A stretch of 64,000 nt of DNA from CAXXFQ01 sp963674475 (GCA_963674475.2 CAXXFQ010000009.1:62001-126000); one strand, 5' to 3'. Shown: positions 46,213-55,599, numbered from the stretch's first letter. Notes: a model not told the origin generated them from the letters alone. Numbers and translations: made by a program.

Positions 46213-47034
46213 TTAACCATTCCCTTTTCCCAGTTCGGCCGAACGGACCGTCGCTGCCCGGACGGTCTCGATCAGAGTCCCACGGAGTCGGCCCGCTTCA
46301 AGCGTCTCGATCCCCGCGATCGTGCTGCCGCCAGGGCTGGTCACCTGGTCCTTCAACTCGCCCGGATGTCGGCCCGTTTGCAAGACCATCTGCGCCGCGC
46401 CAAGCAACGTCTGGGCGGCCAACCGGGTCGCCGTCTGACGTGGAAGCCCCATTCGGACGCCGCCGTCGCTGAGCGCTTCGATCATCAAAAAACCGTAGGC
46501 CGGACCACAACCGGACAGACCGGTCACCGCGTCCAACAACCGTTCGTCTACCCGAAAAAAGGTTCCCGCGGCCGCCAGCAGTTTTTCGACCAGTTCGACC
46601 TCATCGTCGGTCACCTGAGAGCCCGCGCTGTAGGCCCCGGCCCCTTCACCGACCAGACAGGGAGTATTCGGCATCACGCGGATCAGTTTCGCCTGAGGCC
46701 CGAACGCCTCGGCCAATTGGGCCAACGTCACGCCGGCGGCGATCGAGATAATCAGCTTGGCGGGGTCGATTTTTCCGCCAAGCGAATCGGCCACCCCGGC
46801 GATCTGATGTGGTTTGACGGCCAGAAAAACGACGTCCGCCCGCTCGAACAGGTCGGTCGGTTCTCCAAAAACCGTCCCCCCCGTCACGGTCGAAAACCGC
46901 TCCTGAGCCTCGCGACTGATGTCGGCCGCCATGAGACGGTCCTTGGAGATTAGCCCGGCACGCAGCAGCCCGTCGGCCAACGCCGTAGCCATCTGACCGG
47001 CACCGATAAACCCCAGATTGACATCCACCATCAT
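46213..47034 (-). CDS. proC: Pyrroline-5-carboxylate reductase
   Basis: 273 aa. It catalyses the last step of proline synthesis using NAD(P)H. The N-terminal Rossmann motif LGFIGAGQMATALADGLL, the VFLAVKPHQI strand, IRVMPNTPCLVGEGA and the C-terminal signature DAVTGLSGCGPAYGFLMIEAL...GLPRQTA are all present, ending with VTSPGGSTIAG. ATG 47034 is preferred over an in-frame TTG two codons earlier. Confidence 0.96.
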   Translation of the reverse strand: MMVDVNLGFIGAGQMATALADGLLRAGLISKDRLMAADISREAQERFSTVTGGTVFGEPTDLFERADVVFLAVKPHQIAGVADSLGGKIDPAKLIISIAAGVTLAQLAEAFGPQAKLIRVMPNTPCLVGEGAGAYSAGSQVTDDEVELVEKLLAAAGTFFRVDERLLDAVTGLSGCGPAYGFLMIEALSDGGVRMGLPRQTATRLAAQTLLGAAQMVLQTGRHPGELKDQVTSPGGSTIAGIETLEAGRLRGTLIETVRAATVRSAELGKGNG

Positions 47035-47186
47035 CCCCAATCCGCCTTTCCCCTGACAAAAAGTACCGAAAGCCCGGCCGGGACAAAACCCGCCTAAGCC
47101 GTTTCCTTCTCCGTTTTACTATTCTGACGGCCGTCTGACTAGGGTCCGTCTGAGAGAGGGGACCGTTTTTCAGTCCAGGGAGCAAT

Positions 47187-47226
47187 AAAAAAGAGGGAAA
47201 CCGATTTTTTTCAACCGGTTCCCCTC
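47187..47226 (-). terminator. Intrinsic terminator after the Gfo/Idh/MocA gene
   Basis: On the minus strand GAGGGGAACCGG pairs (with wobbles) with TCGGTTTCCCTC, followed by six T residues. It lies about 32 bases after the oxidoreductase stop and before proC. Confidence 0.8.
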
Positions 47227-47257
47227 CTGTCCTATTTGATACGCTTGACGCAGAAAA

Positions 47258-48601
47258 TTAACCCAACTTGCTCATCCCGGGCAAGAAGGTCGGGTAGTTA
47301 CCGTTTTCGTCCGGCACGACCGGCGGCTTGGCGTCCAAGGAAAATTCCTTGGGGGTCATGTCCCAGTTCGAGGCCAATCCCTCTTCCCAGGTCCACCGCT
47401 TGCCGGTGTAACAGGCCATCGAGCCGAGGATCGTCCACATCGAACTCTGGCAAAGGGTCTTCCCATCGTAGACCGGCTCACCTTTGCGGACCGATTCGGC
47501 CAGGACAAACTGTTCCTCGTCGTACATGTTGCGCGGCATCTTGTCGCGGAACTTCCACTTCAGTTTGCCCGCGCGATCGGTAATCGTCATCTTCGTCAGG
47601 TTACAATTTCCTTCGGTTCCGAAGATGTGGTCGGTCGTACTGTTGTAGCAACCGAGAATCGTTCGAGTGTTGCCGTAGACGCGTCGCCCATCGGCCATCT
47701 CGAAGATCATTCCGTGGTGGTCGAACAGGTCGCCGTACTGCGGCGCGGTGTGGACCTGGCGTCCGCCCATGCCCCAAACGGTCGCCGGGGTCTGCTCGCC
47801 CAGCGCCCAGGCCGCCTTGTCGATGCTGTGAATCAACGACTGGCCAGGGCCGTCACCCGAGAGCCAATTGAAGTGGTACCAGTTGCGGACCTGGTATTCC
47901 ATTTCCGACTCTTTTTTACTGAAATCGCGAGCTCCATAGTCGCGAATCGTGCCGCGGAGGTAGTTTTCCTCGATCGCCACGATATCGCCAATCGCCCCTT
48001 CTTGGATCTTGGCCATCACCTGCTGGACCCCCGTGTGGTAACGCCAGCAGAGCCCGGCGACCAGGCTCAAGCCCTTCTTCTTGGCCTCCTCGCACCAGGT
48101 CATCGCATGTCGCAATCCGGGCGGATCGACGGCGACCGGTTTCTCGGCGAACATATGCTTGCCCGCCTTGACGGCCATCTCGATATGCTTCGGGCGGAAA
48201 ACCGGCGGGGCACAAAGCAGGACGATATCGACATCGCTGTTGATCAGTTCGTCCTGATAGCCGAACTTGACGAAACACTTCTCGTCCGGCACCTGGACCT
48301 GTTCGGGGTATGCCTTCTTGAGTCGCTCACGGGCCCCTTTGACCTTATCCTCGAACGCGTCGGCCATGGCGACCAGCTTGACGTGCTTCCCGGCGTTGAG
48401 GATGTTGGTCGCCGCTCCGCTGCCACGTCCGCCGCAGCCGACCAGGCCGACACGGACTTCCTCTTTTCCGGCGGCATGCACCGCGGGGGCGGCCAAGGAC
48501 CCGGCCATCGCCGAACCGACTACCAGACCGGACGTTTTCAAAAAGGTTCGACGGGACGGAGTTTTCGACTGGTCGGAGGAGTTGAAAGTCGATTTCGACA
48601 T
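47258..48601 (-). CDS. Tat-exported Gfo/Idh/MocA family oxidoreductase
   Basis: 447 aa. It starts with a twin-arginine signal (SRRTFLKTSGLVVGSAMAGS) with cleavage near VHAAG. The mature enzyme has the NAD-binding loop VGLVGCGGRGSG, a DIVLLCAPPVF strand, and the catalytic-type EKPVAVDPPGLRH segment. The C-terminal beta-sheet domain is of the planctomycete type (GNTRTILGCYNSTTDHIFG, FALDAKPP-like ending). Such proteins act on sugars or glycoside derivatives in the periplasm. ATG 48601 has AGGAG 9 bases upstream; longer in-frame starts lack support. Confidence 0.92.
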   Translation of the reverse strand: MSKSTFNSSDQSKTPSRRTFLKTSGLVVGSAMAGSLAAPAVHAAGKEEVRVGLVGCGGRGSGAATNILNAGKHVKLVAMADAFEDKVKGARERLKKAYPEQVQVPDEKCFVKFGYQDELINSDVDIVLLCAPPVFRPKHIEMAVKAGKHMFAEKPVAVDPPGLRHAMTWCEEAKKKGLSLVAGLCWRYHTGVQQVMAKIQEGAIGDIVAIEENYLRGTIRDYGARDFSKKESEMEYQVRNWYHFNWLSGDGPGQSLIHSIDKAAWALGEQTPATVWGMGGRQVHTAPQYGDLFDHHGMIFEMADGRRVYGNTRTILGCYNSTTDHIFGTEGNCNLTKMTITDRAGKLKWKFRDKMPRNMYDEEQFVLAESVRKGEPVYDGKTLCQSSMWTILGSMACYTGKRWTWEEGLASNWDMTPKEFSLDAKPPVVPDENGNYPTFLPGMSKLG

Positions 48602-48832
48602 AAAAAATTCTCCTGAGGCAAATAAGGAAGGATCATTGAAAAAAGGAAGGGAACGGAAGCCGCTCGTTTCACTGGACGACAAAACCATCTTAACAAAAAC
48701 GGTTCGAAGGCCGCCACACAAGGACTTCCTTGAATCGTCGAATACGTCATTATTATAAAGATCCAGACGGAAAAGCACAACGAAAACCCCTCGATCGATG
48801 GGGAGAAGCGAAAAAATCGTCCGATTTCCGAC

Positions 48833-48860
48833 AAAAAAAGGCCCGTACGAAAAGGGCCTT
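48833..48860 (-). terminator. Intrinsic terminator downstream of ctpA
   Basis: On the minus strand AAGGCCC pairs perfectly with GGGCCTT, followed by a run of T. Further GGCCC/GGGCC units up to about 48900 could form alternative stems. Confidence 0.65.
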
Positions 48861-48992
48861 ACAGAAAGGCCTTATAAAAGGGCCGCCATGGAAAAAGGCC
48901 CGCTTTCCGGTCCCTTGCCAAAAATCGCTTGACAAAAAAACCGGAAAACGGGCCACCACGATGAAGGAAACGATCGAGAGTGATGAAAAACG

Positions 48993-50789
48993 TTAGCGTT
49001 GGGTCGCGACCGGACGCTGGACGTTGTTTTGTTGACGGGCGAACTGCAACGCGGCCGCCAAGACCGGGTCCTGTGCCGAACCATTATTGGAGCTGGGCAC
49101 CTGGCCGTCGATCGGGCGAGCCGTCCGATGAACCTGGATGTCCGGCTCGACACCAACGAGACTGAACGGACGCCCCTCGGGTGAGTAGAACTTGGCCGTC
49201 GTCAGACGCATCCCGGCCCCCCCTTCAGCCAACGGGAAGATCCCTTGGACCGACCCTTTGCCATAGCTGCGGTCACCGATCAGCGTACCCCGGTGATGGT
49301 CGCGGATCGCTCCGGCGAGGATCTCGGCCGCACTGGCGCTTTCCTGGTCGATCAGTATAATCAGCGGGACATGCCAAGTGCCGCTCTGGCGTGCCGTGTA
49401 ATGGAACCCCTCGCCACTGTCGCGGCCGCGGGTCGAAACGATGACCCCACCCTCGACGAACCGGTCAGCCACCTCGACGGCGGTCAGTAAAAGGCCGCCC
49501 GGGTTGCCGCGAAGGTCGATGATCAAACCCTTGCGCATCCCCTGTTGATGAAGCCGCCAAAGGGCCTCGTCCAGGTCGCGCGAGGTGGTCTTTTGAAAAC
49601 AGCTCAGATGCAGGTAGGCGATCCCTTGGTCCGGATCGACGATCTTCGCCTGATTGATACTAGGCACTTCGACCCGTCGGCGTCGGGCGGCGATCTCACG
49701 CGGTTCTTGACCGGCGGCGACAAGGGTCAATCGAACGGTGCTTCCCGCCTCCCCTTGCAAGAGCGAGGCCGCCTCGTCGGTTGTCATGTTGAGGACCGAT
49801 TTTCCGTCGACCGCGACGATCTGATCGAAACGCCGGACCCCGGCCGCTTCAGCCGGACTGCCCGTAATCACCCGGACGATGGTCAGACGGCCCCCATCCA
49901 TTTTCAGCTCGATTCCCAGTCCGACAAAGTTCCCTTCGATTTGAGAGTAGACGTCGGCCAATTGATCGGGTGTCAGGAAAGCGGAATACGGGTCAAGCGA
50001 GTTGACCGCGCCGCAACAGAATTCCATAATCGTCGCGACCTGCGGAAGTCCCAGATGCTGCTTGCCGTAGTCGGCCACCCAGCGAACGAGTTCACCGGTC
50101 TGTTGGCGATTCTGAACGACCCGACTCCCGATCGACCGTCGGACGGCGTGTCGCCACTGGTTGATCCGTTCCGGCTCGACCCCGACAAGGTTCTTCTCCA
50201 AAAAGGCCGGAGTCGCCAGGGCGGCGTCCAGATGGTTCAGGCCATGTTCGAGGAGCTCTTTCCAATGGGGCGAATCGACGTGATGGGACTGGATTTTATG
50301 GAGAATCTCGTCGTAAATCTGCAACGACCGGTTTTCAGTAAGCGAGTCGAGGCTCCGTTGAAAACTCGAGTCGCGATAACGGCGTCTCAGGTCGAAATTG
50401 ATTCGGCAGTAATCGAAGCGACGGCGAAGGCTGTCGACTTCGGGATGCGCCCGCATCGCCTTTTCGTAATGCGCCAGCGCCTCGCCCCAGCGATCCTCCA
50501 GTTCGAGCGACTTCCCCTGCTGCAAGAGATCGCCCAGCACCGAGGGATCCATCGGCTTCGAAGAAACCGCTCGGCCTGAATAGACCGCCTCGTCGGGGAT
50601 AGTGACCTGAGGTGCCGCCGCAGGGGAAACGAGCCGAATTGACGGTTCAACGGCAAAACTGGGGCTCAAGAAGAAAATCAACGAAAGAATCGCCGAAAGT
50701 GACACGATTCGCGTCACTTTTTTTAACCGGACCTTGCCGGTCGACCAGATCGTGCCGGTCGGGCGAGCGAGTGAAAGCGATAGCCTCAT
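48993..50789 (-). CDS. C-terminal processing protease (S41, CtpA-like)
   Basis: 598 aa. An N-terminal export signal (IVSLSAILSLIFFLSPSFAV) is followed by a helical region of about 200 residues. The PDZ domain is near residues 285-375 (VGLGIELKMDGGRLTIVRVITGSPA, FDQIVAVDGKS). The S41 protease core has a Ser near 483 (SASAAEILAGA) and a Lys near 509 (DRSYGKGSVQGIFPL), forming the Ser/Lys dyad. It degrades or trims periplasmic proteins. ATG 50789 is used. The first 25 residues before the hydrophobic core are longer than usual, so a later start is possible. Confidence 0.9.
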   Translation of the reverse strand: MRLSLSLARPTGTIWSTGKVRLKKVTRIVSLSAILSLIFFLSPSFAVEPSIRLVSPAAAPQVTIPDEAVYSGRAVSSKPMDPSVLGDLLQQGKSLELEDRWGEALAHYEKAMRAHPEVDSLRRRFDYCRINFDLRRRYRDSSFQRSLDSLTENRSLQIYDEILHKIQSHHVDSPHWKELLEHGLNHLDAALATPAFLEKNLVGVEPERINQWRHAVRRSIGSRVVQNRQQTGELVRWVADYGKQHLGLPQVATIMEFCCGAVNSLDPYSAFLTPDQLADVYSQIEGNFVGLGIELKMDGGRLTIVRVITGSPAEAAGVRRFDQIVAVDGKSVLNMTTDEAASLLQGEAGSTVRLTLVAAGQEPREIAARRRRVEVPSINQAKIVDPDQGIAYLHLSCFQKTTSRDLDEALWRLHQQGMRKGLIIDLRGNPGGLLLTAVEVADRFVEGGVIVSTRGRDSGEGFHYTARQSGTWHVPLIILIDQESASAAEILAGAIRDHHRGTLIGDRSYGKGSVQGIFPLAEGGAGMRLTTAKFYSPEGRPFSLVGVEPDIQVHRTARPIDGQVPSSNNGSAQDPVLAAALQFARQQNNVQRPVATQR

Positions 50790-51392
50790 GGAGTCGTCCG
50801 TCAGTTTATAGTGCGTCCTGCTAACGGGACCGCCGGGCTTTCACTCCATTGCGGAGAGGGCGGGGTGAACGAGCGGTCCGTCTTTTTGTTCCTACGAACG
50901 GAAGTCGCCTGGTAAAAGGCCGATTCCATCCGTAACTACCATGGCCTCATCTAGAATATAAGACACGTTTTTGGTACGGTCAAAAAAACAAAAAGGTTTT
51001 CTTCTCCATTAACCGACACGACCCGGCCAAGGCAACCCCCCCCGCGCCGATGGTACCGATCAGCCGTGAGCTCGCGTAAAATTCCAGCGGCACGGATTAC
51101 GCCACGTGGACGTAAATATACTGGCTATTCCGGCTCGAACCGCTTTGTGAAAAAGGCGTTACGGCGTTCAAACCGATCGTACCGCTTGCGTCACGTGTAA
51201 GCCGTTTGAGGGCGGGACCGGGAATTCCCCGAAAAGAGGTCCCCTTTTATTGAAAAAAAACGCCCCCCGTCCTTTCTGAGCCAAGCGTATTTAAGCTATT
51301 GTCTAGTAAGAGGTTGCGTCTTTCTTCTGTGAAAAAATTCGGAAAACGTCAACTTTACGTGCAAGATCGTGTCCCTTGCGGAAACCACTCTT
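50790..51392. other. Non-coding divergent region
   Basis: About 600 bases between ctpA and the ECF sigma factor gene. No coding frame, repeat copy or structured-RNA signature was recognised. It carries the promoters for both sides; an autoregulated sigma promoter would be expected near 51300 but none could be assigned. Confidence 0.5.
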
Positions 51393-52049
51393 ATGTCCAT
51401 GGGAAGAACAGAACCGCCCGATCCGTCGAAGAAGTTGGCTCCCGAAGAGCAGGCTTCCCGCGTCGCCGACGCAAATGAATCGGCCCCGACTGGTCAGTCA
51501 AACCCGACTGACGAATCGGCCCCGATCGACTGGTCTGCCGCTCTGAAAGAACATGACCGTTGGCTGCGAACGATCGTCTACACTCGCGTGGGTGAGGCCG
51601 AAGCGGTTGACGAGGTGATGCAAGAGGTGTCGATCGCCGCCGTGGCCCAAAAGGCACCGATCCAAGACCCGACAAAAGTGGCCCCTTGGTTGTATCGCCT
51701 GGCGGTGACCCAGTCGCTGTTGTACCGGCGGAAGATCGGACGGCGAAAAAAGCTGACCGACCGATACGCCCAACGAAAACAGCCGACGGAAGCCGATCAC
51801 CGCGAAGTCGACCCGTTGGGTTGGCTCTTGGCCGACGAACGACGACGGCTCATACGAACCGCCCTCGGACGACTGCCGAAAAAGGATGCCGAAATCCTTT
51901 TGCTCAAATACACCGAAGATTGGAGCTACCGCGATTTGGTCGAACATCTGGGCATCAGCGAAAGTGCCGTCGAAGCCCGTTTGCATCGAGCCAGACAAAA
52001 ATTGCGGAAAGAACTAACCGCCTTGGAAGTGGTGGAAACGCAACGATGA
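51393..52049 (+). CDS. ECF-type RNA polymerase sigma factor
   Basis: 218 aa. Region 2 (DRWLRTIVYTRVGEAEAVDEVMQEVSIAA, then APWLYRLAVTQSLLYRRK) and region 4 (LPKKDAEILLLKYTEDWSYRDLVEHLGISESAVEARLHRARQKLRKEL) are both complete. The first 50 residues are polar and Pro/Asp-rich, longer than in most ECF factors. ATG 51393 has a weak GGAA 8 bases upstream; a GTG at 51369 is the alternative. It overlaps the next gene by ATGA, so the two are translationally coupled. Confidence 0.92.
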   Translation: MSMGRTEPPDPSKKLAPEEQASRVADANESAPTGQSNPTDESAPIDWSAALKEHDRWLRTIVYTRVGEAEAVDEVMQEVSIAAVAQKAPIQDPTKVAPWLYRLAVTQSLLYRRKIGRRKKLTDRYAQRKQPTEADHREVDPLGWLLADERRRLIRTALGRLPKKDAEILLLKYTEDWSYRDLVEHLGISESAVEARLHRARQKLRKELTALEVVETQR

Positions 52050-52825
52050 ACTCGAAAAAACAACCTCCCAATAACGAAACGCTTCCCCCGGCCGACGATC
52101 AGTCCAATCAACTGTTCGACCTGCTGGCCGACGACGAGTTGGACGATACCCGACGCCGTGAATTGCTCGGTGGCCTGGACGATCGCCCGGGCGGCTGGCG
52201 TCGGTGTGCGATGGCGTTTCTCGAAGCCCAGTCCTGGCGACGCGAGATGAAGGGGTTTCTCGATGAACCGTCCCCCGAAACCGTTCCCACACTCCTCGAA
52301 AAACCCACTCCGAAAAAAAACGACACACCCCCTCCCAAGCGACGCAAGCGGTTTAACTTAAGTAATCCCCTGCTGAGCATGGCCGCCAGTTTCCTCCTGG
52401 CAATCGGTCTGACCTCCTTGATTCAAGACATGCGACACGGCGGCGGGCCGGTGATCGGCGGGTCAGGCAGCCAGTTCGCCAGCGTCGTCGATCAAGGTGC
52501 CCAGCAAGCGGGAATCTCCCCGCTGGGGTTCTCGATCGAACCGCACAAGGACGTGCAACTCGTTCGGATCAACGGTCGGGCTCCGTCCGGCAAACCCCAG
52601 TCGGTCCGTCTTCCGGCAATCGCCCAAGATCGACTCGACCACAGTTGGCTCAAGACGATGCCCTCGGCCATCCCGGCCGAACTGGTCCAACAGTATCAAC
52701 AAGCGGGGCACGAGGTTCAAACGTCGCGTCAGCTACTGCCGATCCGACTGAGTGACGGTCGCAAACTGGTCATCCCGGTCGACCAACTCGACGTCCACTA
52801 CACGAGCTTGCCCGCCTACCAATGA
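52046..52825 (+). CDS. Membrane-anchored anti-sigma-factor-like protein
   Basis: 259 aa. Its ATG overlaps the sigma stop (ATGA), strong evidence of a regulator pair. The cytosolic part, residues 1-105, starts with a helical region (LFDLLADDELDDTRRRELLGGL) like an anti-sigma domain but lacks the zinc HxxxCxxC motif. One transmembrane helix is near 110-130 (MAASFLLAIGLTSLIQ). The C-terminal 130 residues lie outside the membrane and are beta-rich (VQLVRINGRAPSG, LPIRLSDGRKLVIPVDQL). No family name can be given. Probably holds the sigma factor at the membrane until envelope damage. Confidence 0.75.
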   Translation: MNSKKQPPNNETLPPADDQSNQLFDLLADDELDDTRRRELLGGLDDRPGGWRRCAMAFLEAQSWRREMKGFLDEPSPETVPTLLEKPTPKKNDTPPPKRRKRFNLSNPLLSMAASFLLAIGLTSLIQDMRHGGGPVIGGSGSQFASVVDQGAQQAGISPLGFSIEPHKDVQLVRINGRAPSGKPQSVRLPAIAQDRLDHSWLKTMPSAIPAELVQQYQQAGHEVQTSRQLLPIRLSDGRKLVIPVDQLDVHYTSLPAYQ

Positions 52826-52898
52826 AAAAAGTGGGGCGTCCGACGAAACGCTCAAAATGAATAAAGAATCCAGTCACAAAAACCAAAAGGAGCATGGC

Positions 52899-53924
52899 AT
52901 GCAAACGAAACATCGCATGTTTGCCCATCTGGCCGCCGGTCTCCTTCTGATCGGGGCCTCCGTCGGCCTGGTCGACGAGTCGGTCGGCCAAGATCCGACC
53001 AAGGAAGATTCGCCCGGCCGGTTGGTCCAACTCAAAGCGCCTTCGGCCAATCTGCCACAGGCCCAACCCCAAGCAAAAGCCACGGCGCCCATCGCGTACT
53101 GGATCGGGGTTAAATGCATGGGACCCTTGCCCAGCGTCTTGCAAACCCATCTGAATTTACCCGAAAACCAAGGGCTTTTGGTCGTCGACGTGGTGCCGAA
53201 CAGTCCGGCCGCTACGGCGGGAATCAAGATCGACGATATCCTACTGACCATCGACGATCGACCGCTCGAATCGGTCCTGAATCTGGTCGACGCCGTGAAA
53301 CAGTCCGGCGATCAGAAAGCGATGAAACTCGGCCTGTTGCGAGAGGGGAAGATGCAGTCGGTCGATCTGACCCCCGCCCGGCGGCCTGCCGAGATGGCCG
53401 GAGGACGACCGTTTGCAGGGCAGCCGCAAGACCACGACCCGATCCAACAGTGGTTCGAACAGATGCACCCCGGCCTCGGCGGGAAACCGCCGATGCGACT
53501 GCGGTTCTTCCATCCCGGCACGATCCTCCCGCCGGGGACGACAACCCAACCGGTCCTGCCGGAGTCGCTCTCCATCAGCATTACTCGTGAAGGAAAAAAA
53601 CCGGCCAAGATCGTCGTCAAACAGAACGAAAATCAGTGGGAGCTGACCGAAAACGATCTCGACCAACTGCCCAAAGAAATCCGACCCCATGTCGAGCGGA
53701 TGCTCCACGGCACGGTTGTCGAATCGATGCCCCAGTTCGATTTCCTCCCCAGCGCGAAACCGCGCGGGGCCTTGAAACCTAAATCACCCACGGCGACTCG
53801 TCCGTCGATCGACTGGCTACGCGAACATCTGCGACGGATGGATCAGCAAATGGACCAGATGCGAGACTGGGTCGAGAAGCTCGAAAAAGAGCCGGCCCAG
53901 CCGGAATTGAAGAAAAACAAATAA
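52899..53924 (+). CDS. Exported PDZ-domain protein of the sigma cassette
   Basis: 341 aa. ATG 52899 has AGGAG 6 bases upstream and starts a signal peptide (MQTKHRMFAHLAAGLLLIGA, cleavage near SVGQ). One PDZ domain lies at about 65-150 (YWIGVKCMGPLPSVLQTHLNLP, GLLVVDVVPNSPAATAGIKIDDILLTID). A linker and a second beta-rich segment follow (SLSISITREGKKPAKIVVKQNENQWELTENDL), then a C-terminal amphipathic coiled segment (LRRMDQQMDQMRDWVEKLEKE). No protease core is present. Likely a periplasmic sensor or adaptor of the sigma/anti-sigma pair 73 bases upstream; the role is inference. Confidence 0.82.
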   Translation: MQTKHRMFAHLAAGLLLIGASVGLVDESVGQDPTKEDSPGRLVQLKAPSANLPQAQPQAKATAPIAYWIGVKCMGPLPSVLQTHLNLPENQGLLVVDVVPNSPAATAGIKIDDILLTIDDRPLESVLNLVDAVKQSGDQKAMKLGLLREGKMQSVDLTPARRPAEMAGGRPFAGQPQDHDPIQQWFEQMHPGLGGKPPMRLRFFHPGTILPPGTTTQPVLPESLSISITREGKKPAKIVVKQNENQWELTENDLDQLPKEIRPHVERMLHGTVVESMPQFDFLPSAKPRGALKPKSPTATRPSIDWLREHLRRMDQQMDQMRDWVEKLEKEPAQPELKKNK

Positions 53925-53929
53925 GAAAC

Positions 53930-54060
53930 AAAAACAGAGCGATTGCGCAGCAATCTCGCTCCAAAAAGTTTTTGAAGGGGAGCTTGAGGGGAAGCCATTT
54001 CCAAAATGTTTCCCCTCATTCGAAAAAACTGGTGGCGGCAACGCCGTCACTCCTCTTTAC
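53930..54060 (+). repeat. Family A three-hairpin repeat, copy A4
   Basis: Sense-oriented and starting within about 10 bases of the PDZ gene stop. Hairpin 1 is GAGCGATTGC-gca-GCAATCTCGCTC (53938-53961), hairpin 2 GAGGGGAAG.../...TTTCCCCTC (53986-54017) and hairpin 3 GTGGCGGC-aac-GCCGTCAC (54031-54052). Confidence 0.8.
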
Positions 54061-54139
54061 TTCTCGTCTTGCCTCAACCCAACGCGTTTTCTCCTCCGAT
54101 AAGCGGGTGGCCGTTCTTCCACAGACGGTCGCCCGCTTT

Positions 54140-54620
54140 TCTCATACCGGCGTTTCCACGCCGCACATAAAACCCGCTCCCGTTGGTCGCTGGTGTCTTT
54201 TGAAGAGAATGACCTTCCCGCTTAGATGGCCCAGTGGAGGGCGACTAGGAGCCGCGGCCAGACCGGCGTTTCCGCACCGACACATTAAACCCGCTCCCGG
54301 CGGCTAGGAGCCGCGGCCGGACTGGCGTTTCCACGCCATTGATTAAACCCGCTCCCGTTGGTCGCTAGTGCGTTTTGAAGAGAATGACCTCTCGCTTAGA
54401 TGGCCCAGTGGAGGGCGACTAGGAGCCGCGGCCAGACCGGCGTTTCCGCACCGACACATTAAACCCGCTCCCGGCGGCTAGGAGCCGCGGCCGGACTGGC
54501 GTTTCCACGCCATTGATTAAACCCGCTCCCGTTGGTCGCTAGTGCGTTTTGAAGAGAATGACCTCTCGCTTAGATGGCCCAATGGAGAGCGGTTAGGAGC
54601 CGCGACCGGACCGGTTTAGA
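54140..54620 (+). repeat. Tandem array of family B units
   Basis: Units of about 174 bases begin with GAAGAGAATGACCT at 54202, 54377 and 54551. The second period is almost identical to the first apart from a 1-base length difference near the start. Each unit has two B half-units: GCGGCTAGGAGCCGC hairpin, GGCGTTTCC(A/G)C hairpin, then AAACCCGCTCCCG, joined at CTCCCG. No spacers or coding frames lie between, so it is not a CRISPR array. Confidence 0.85.
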
Positions 54621-54699
54621 TAGGTAATCTTTTGACCGGTCTTTCGACTGGTGTAGAAAGAAAAAAACCGTCTACGAAAGGTCGACGTTTTTTCGTTCA

Positions 54700-55497
54700 T
54701 TAAAGCTGCTTAATGTCTTCTTCGCCGACCGAAAGTCGACGGATCGCGGTCGCCTTGCCTGTTTCCGGATCGACATCGACCAGGGTGCCGTTGAGCCGAA
54801 CGTCTCCGGTGGCCACCTCGAAATAGTTTGGACGGAAGGTGCGAACCTTTTCCACCACCCGGTCGATCCGACGCCCCAAAATACTCTCGTGGGGCCCGGT
54901 CATGCCAACGTCGCACTGGAAGGCAGTCCCGCTGGGAAAGATCTGCTCGTCGGCCGTCGCCACGTGGGTGTGGGTACCCAAAACGGCCGAAACCCGCCCG
55001 TCTAAATAACGGCCCAACGCCTGCATGTCGCTGGTCGCCTCGGCGTGGAAATCAATCAGAATCGTTTTGACCTCGGGTGGAATCAATTGGAGCACCCGGT
55101 CGGCCGCATGAAAGGGACAGTCGACCGGCGTCATGAACACGCGGCCTTGCAAAGCGATGACCGCCACCTGCGCACCCCCGCGAATCGATAAAACGGTCCA
55201 ACCCTTGCCCGGCGCTTCGGACGGATAGTTGGCCGGACGAACGATCCGCTTTTGCGTCGTGAGAATCGGAAAGATCTCGCGACGTCGATAACAATGGTCG
55301 CCCAGGGTAATACAGTCGACTCCCGCTTCGGTCAATTCGTGATAATGGGCCGGAGTCAGCCCCGACCCGGCGGCCGCGTTCTCCGCGTTGACCGCAACAA
55401 AATCGATCCCCTCGGCCGCGCGGAGCTTGACCATCGACTCGATCACGATCTTTCGTCCCGGCTTGCCCACCACATCACCAACCAAAAGGAGTCGCAC
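54700..55497 (-). CDS. ymdB: YmdB-family metallophosphoesterase
   Basis: 265 aa. A calcineurin-like phosphoesterase (TIGR00282 type). Metal-binding motifs GDVVGKPGR, NAENAA, and GTHTHVATADEQIFPSGTAFQCDVGMTGP are visible. In Bacillus its homologue hydrolyses 2',3'-cyclic nucleotides and is encoded next to rny, as here. The start is GTG 55497 with AAAGGAA about 8 bases upstream. It is downstream of rny on the same strand, separated by about 380 bases holding inverted family B repeats. Confidence 0.9.
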   Translation of the reverse strand: MRLLLVGDVVGKPGRKIVIESMVKLRAAEGIDFVAVNAENAAAGSGLTPAHYHELTEAGVDCITLGDHCYRRREIFPILTTQKRIVRPANYPSEAPGKGWTVLSIRGGAQVAVIALQGRVFMTPVDCPFHAADRVLQLIPPEVKTILIDFHAEATSDMQALGRYLDGRVSAVLGTHTHVATADEQIFPSGTAFQCDVGMTGPHESILGRRIDRVVEKVRTFRPNYFEVATGDVRLNGTLVDVDPETGKATAIRRLSVGEEDIKQL

Positions 55498-55599
55498 GAA
55501 CCAAATTCCTTTCTACGTTTACCCAAAGATGAGGGGAAGCGAAATAGATCATTTTGTCAATCACCGAAAGCAAAAAACAACACCCGATGCGGAAACGCC

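Noticed and set aside
54140..54620. Possible CRISPR array
   Set aside because: Period is 174 bases, the whole unit repeats with no unique spacers, and no cas gene is nearby.
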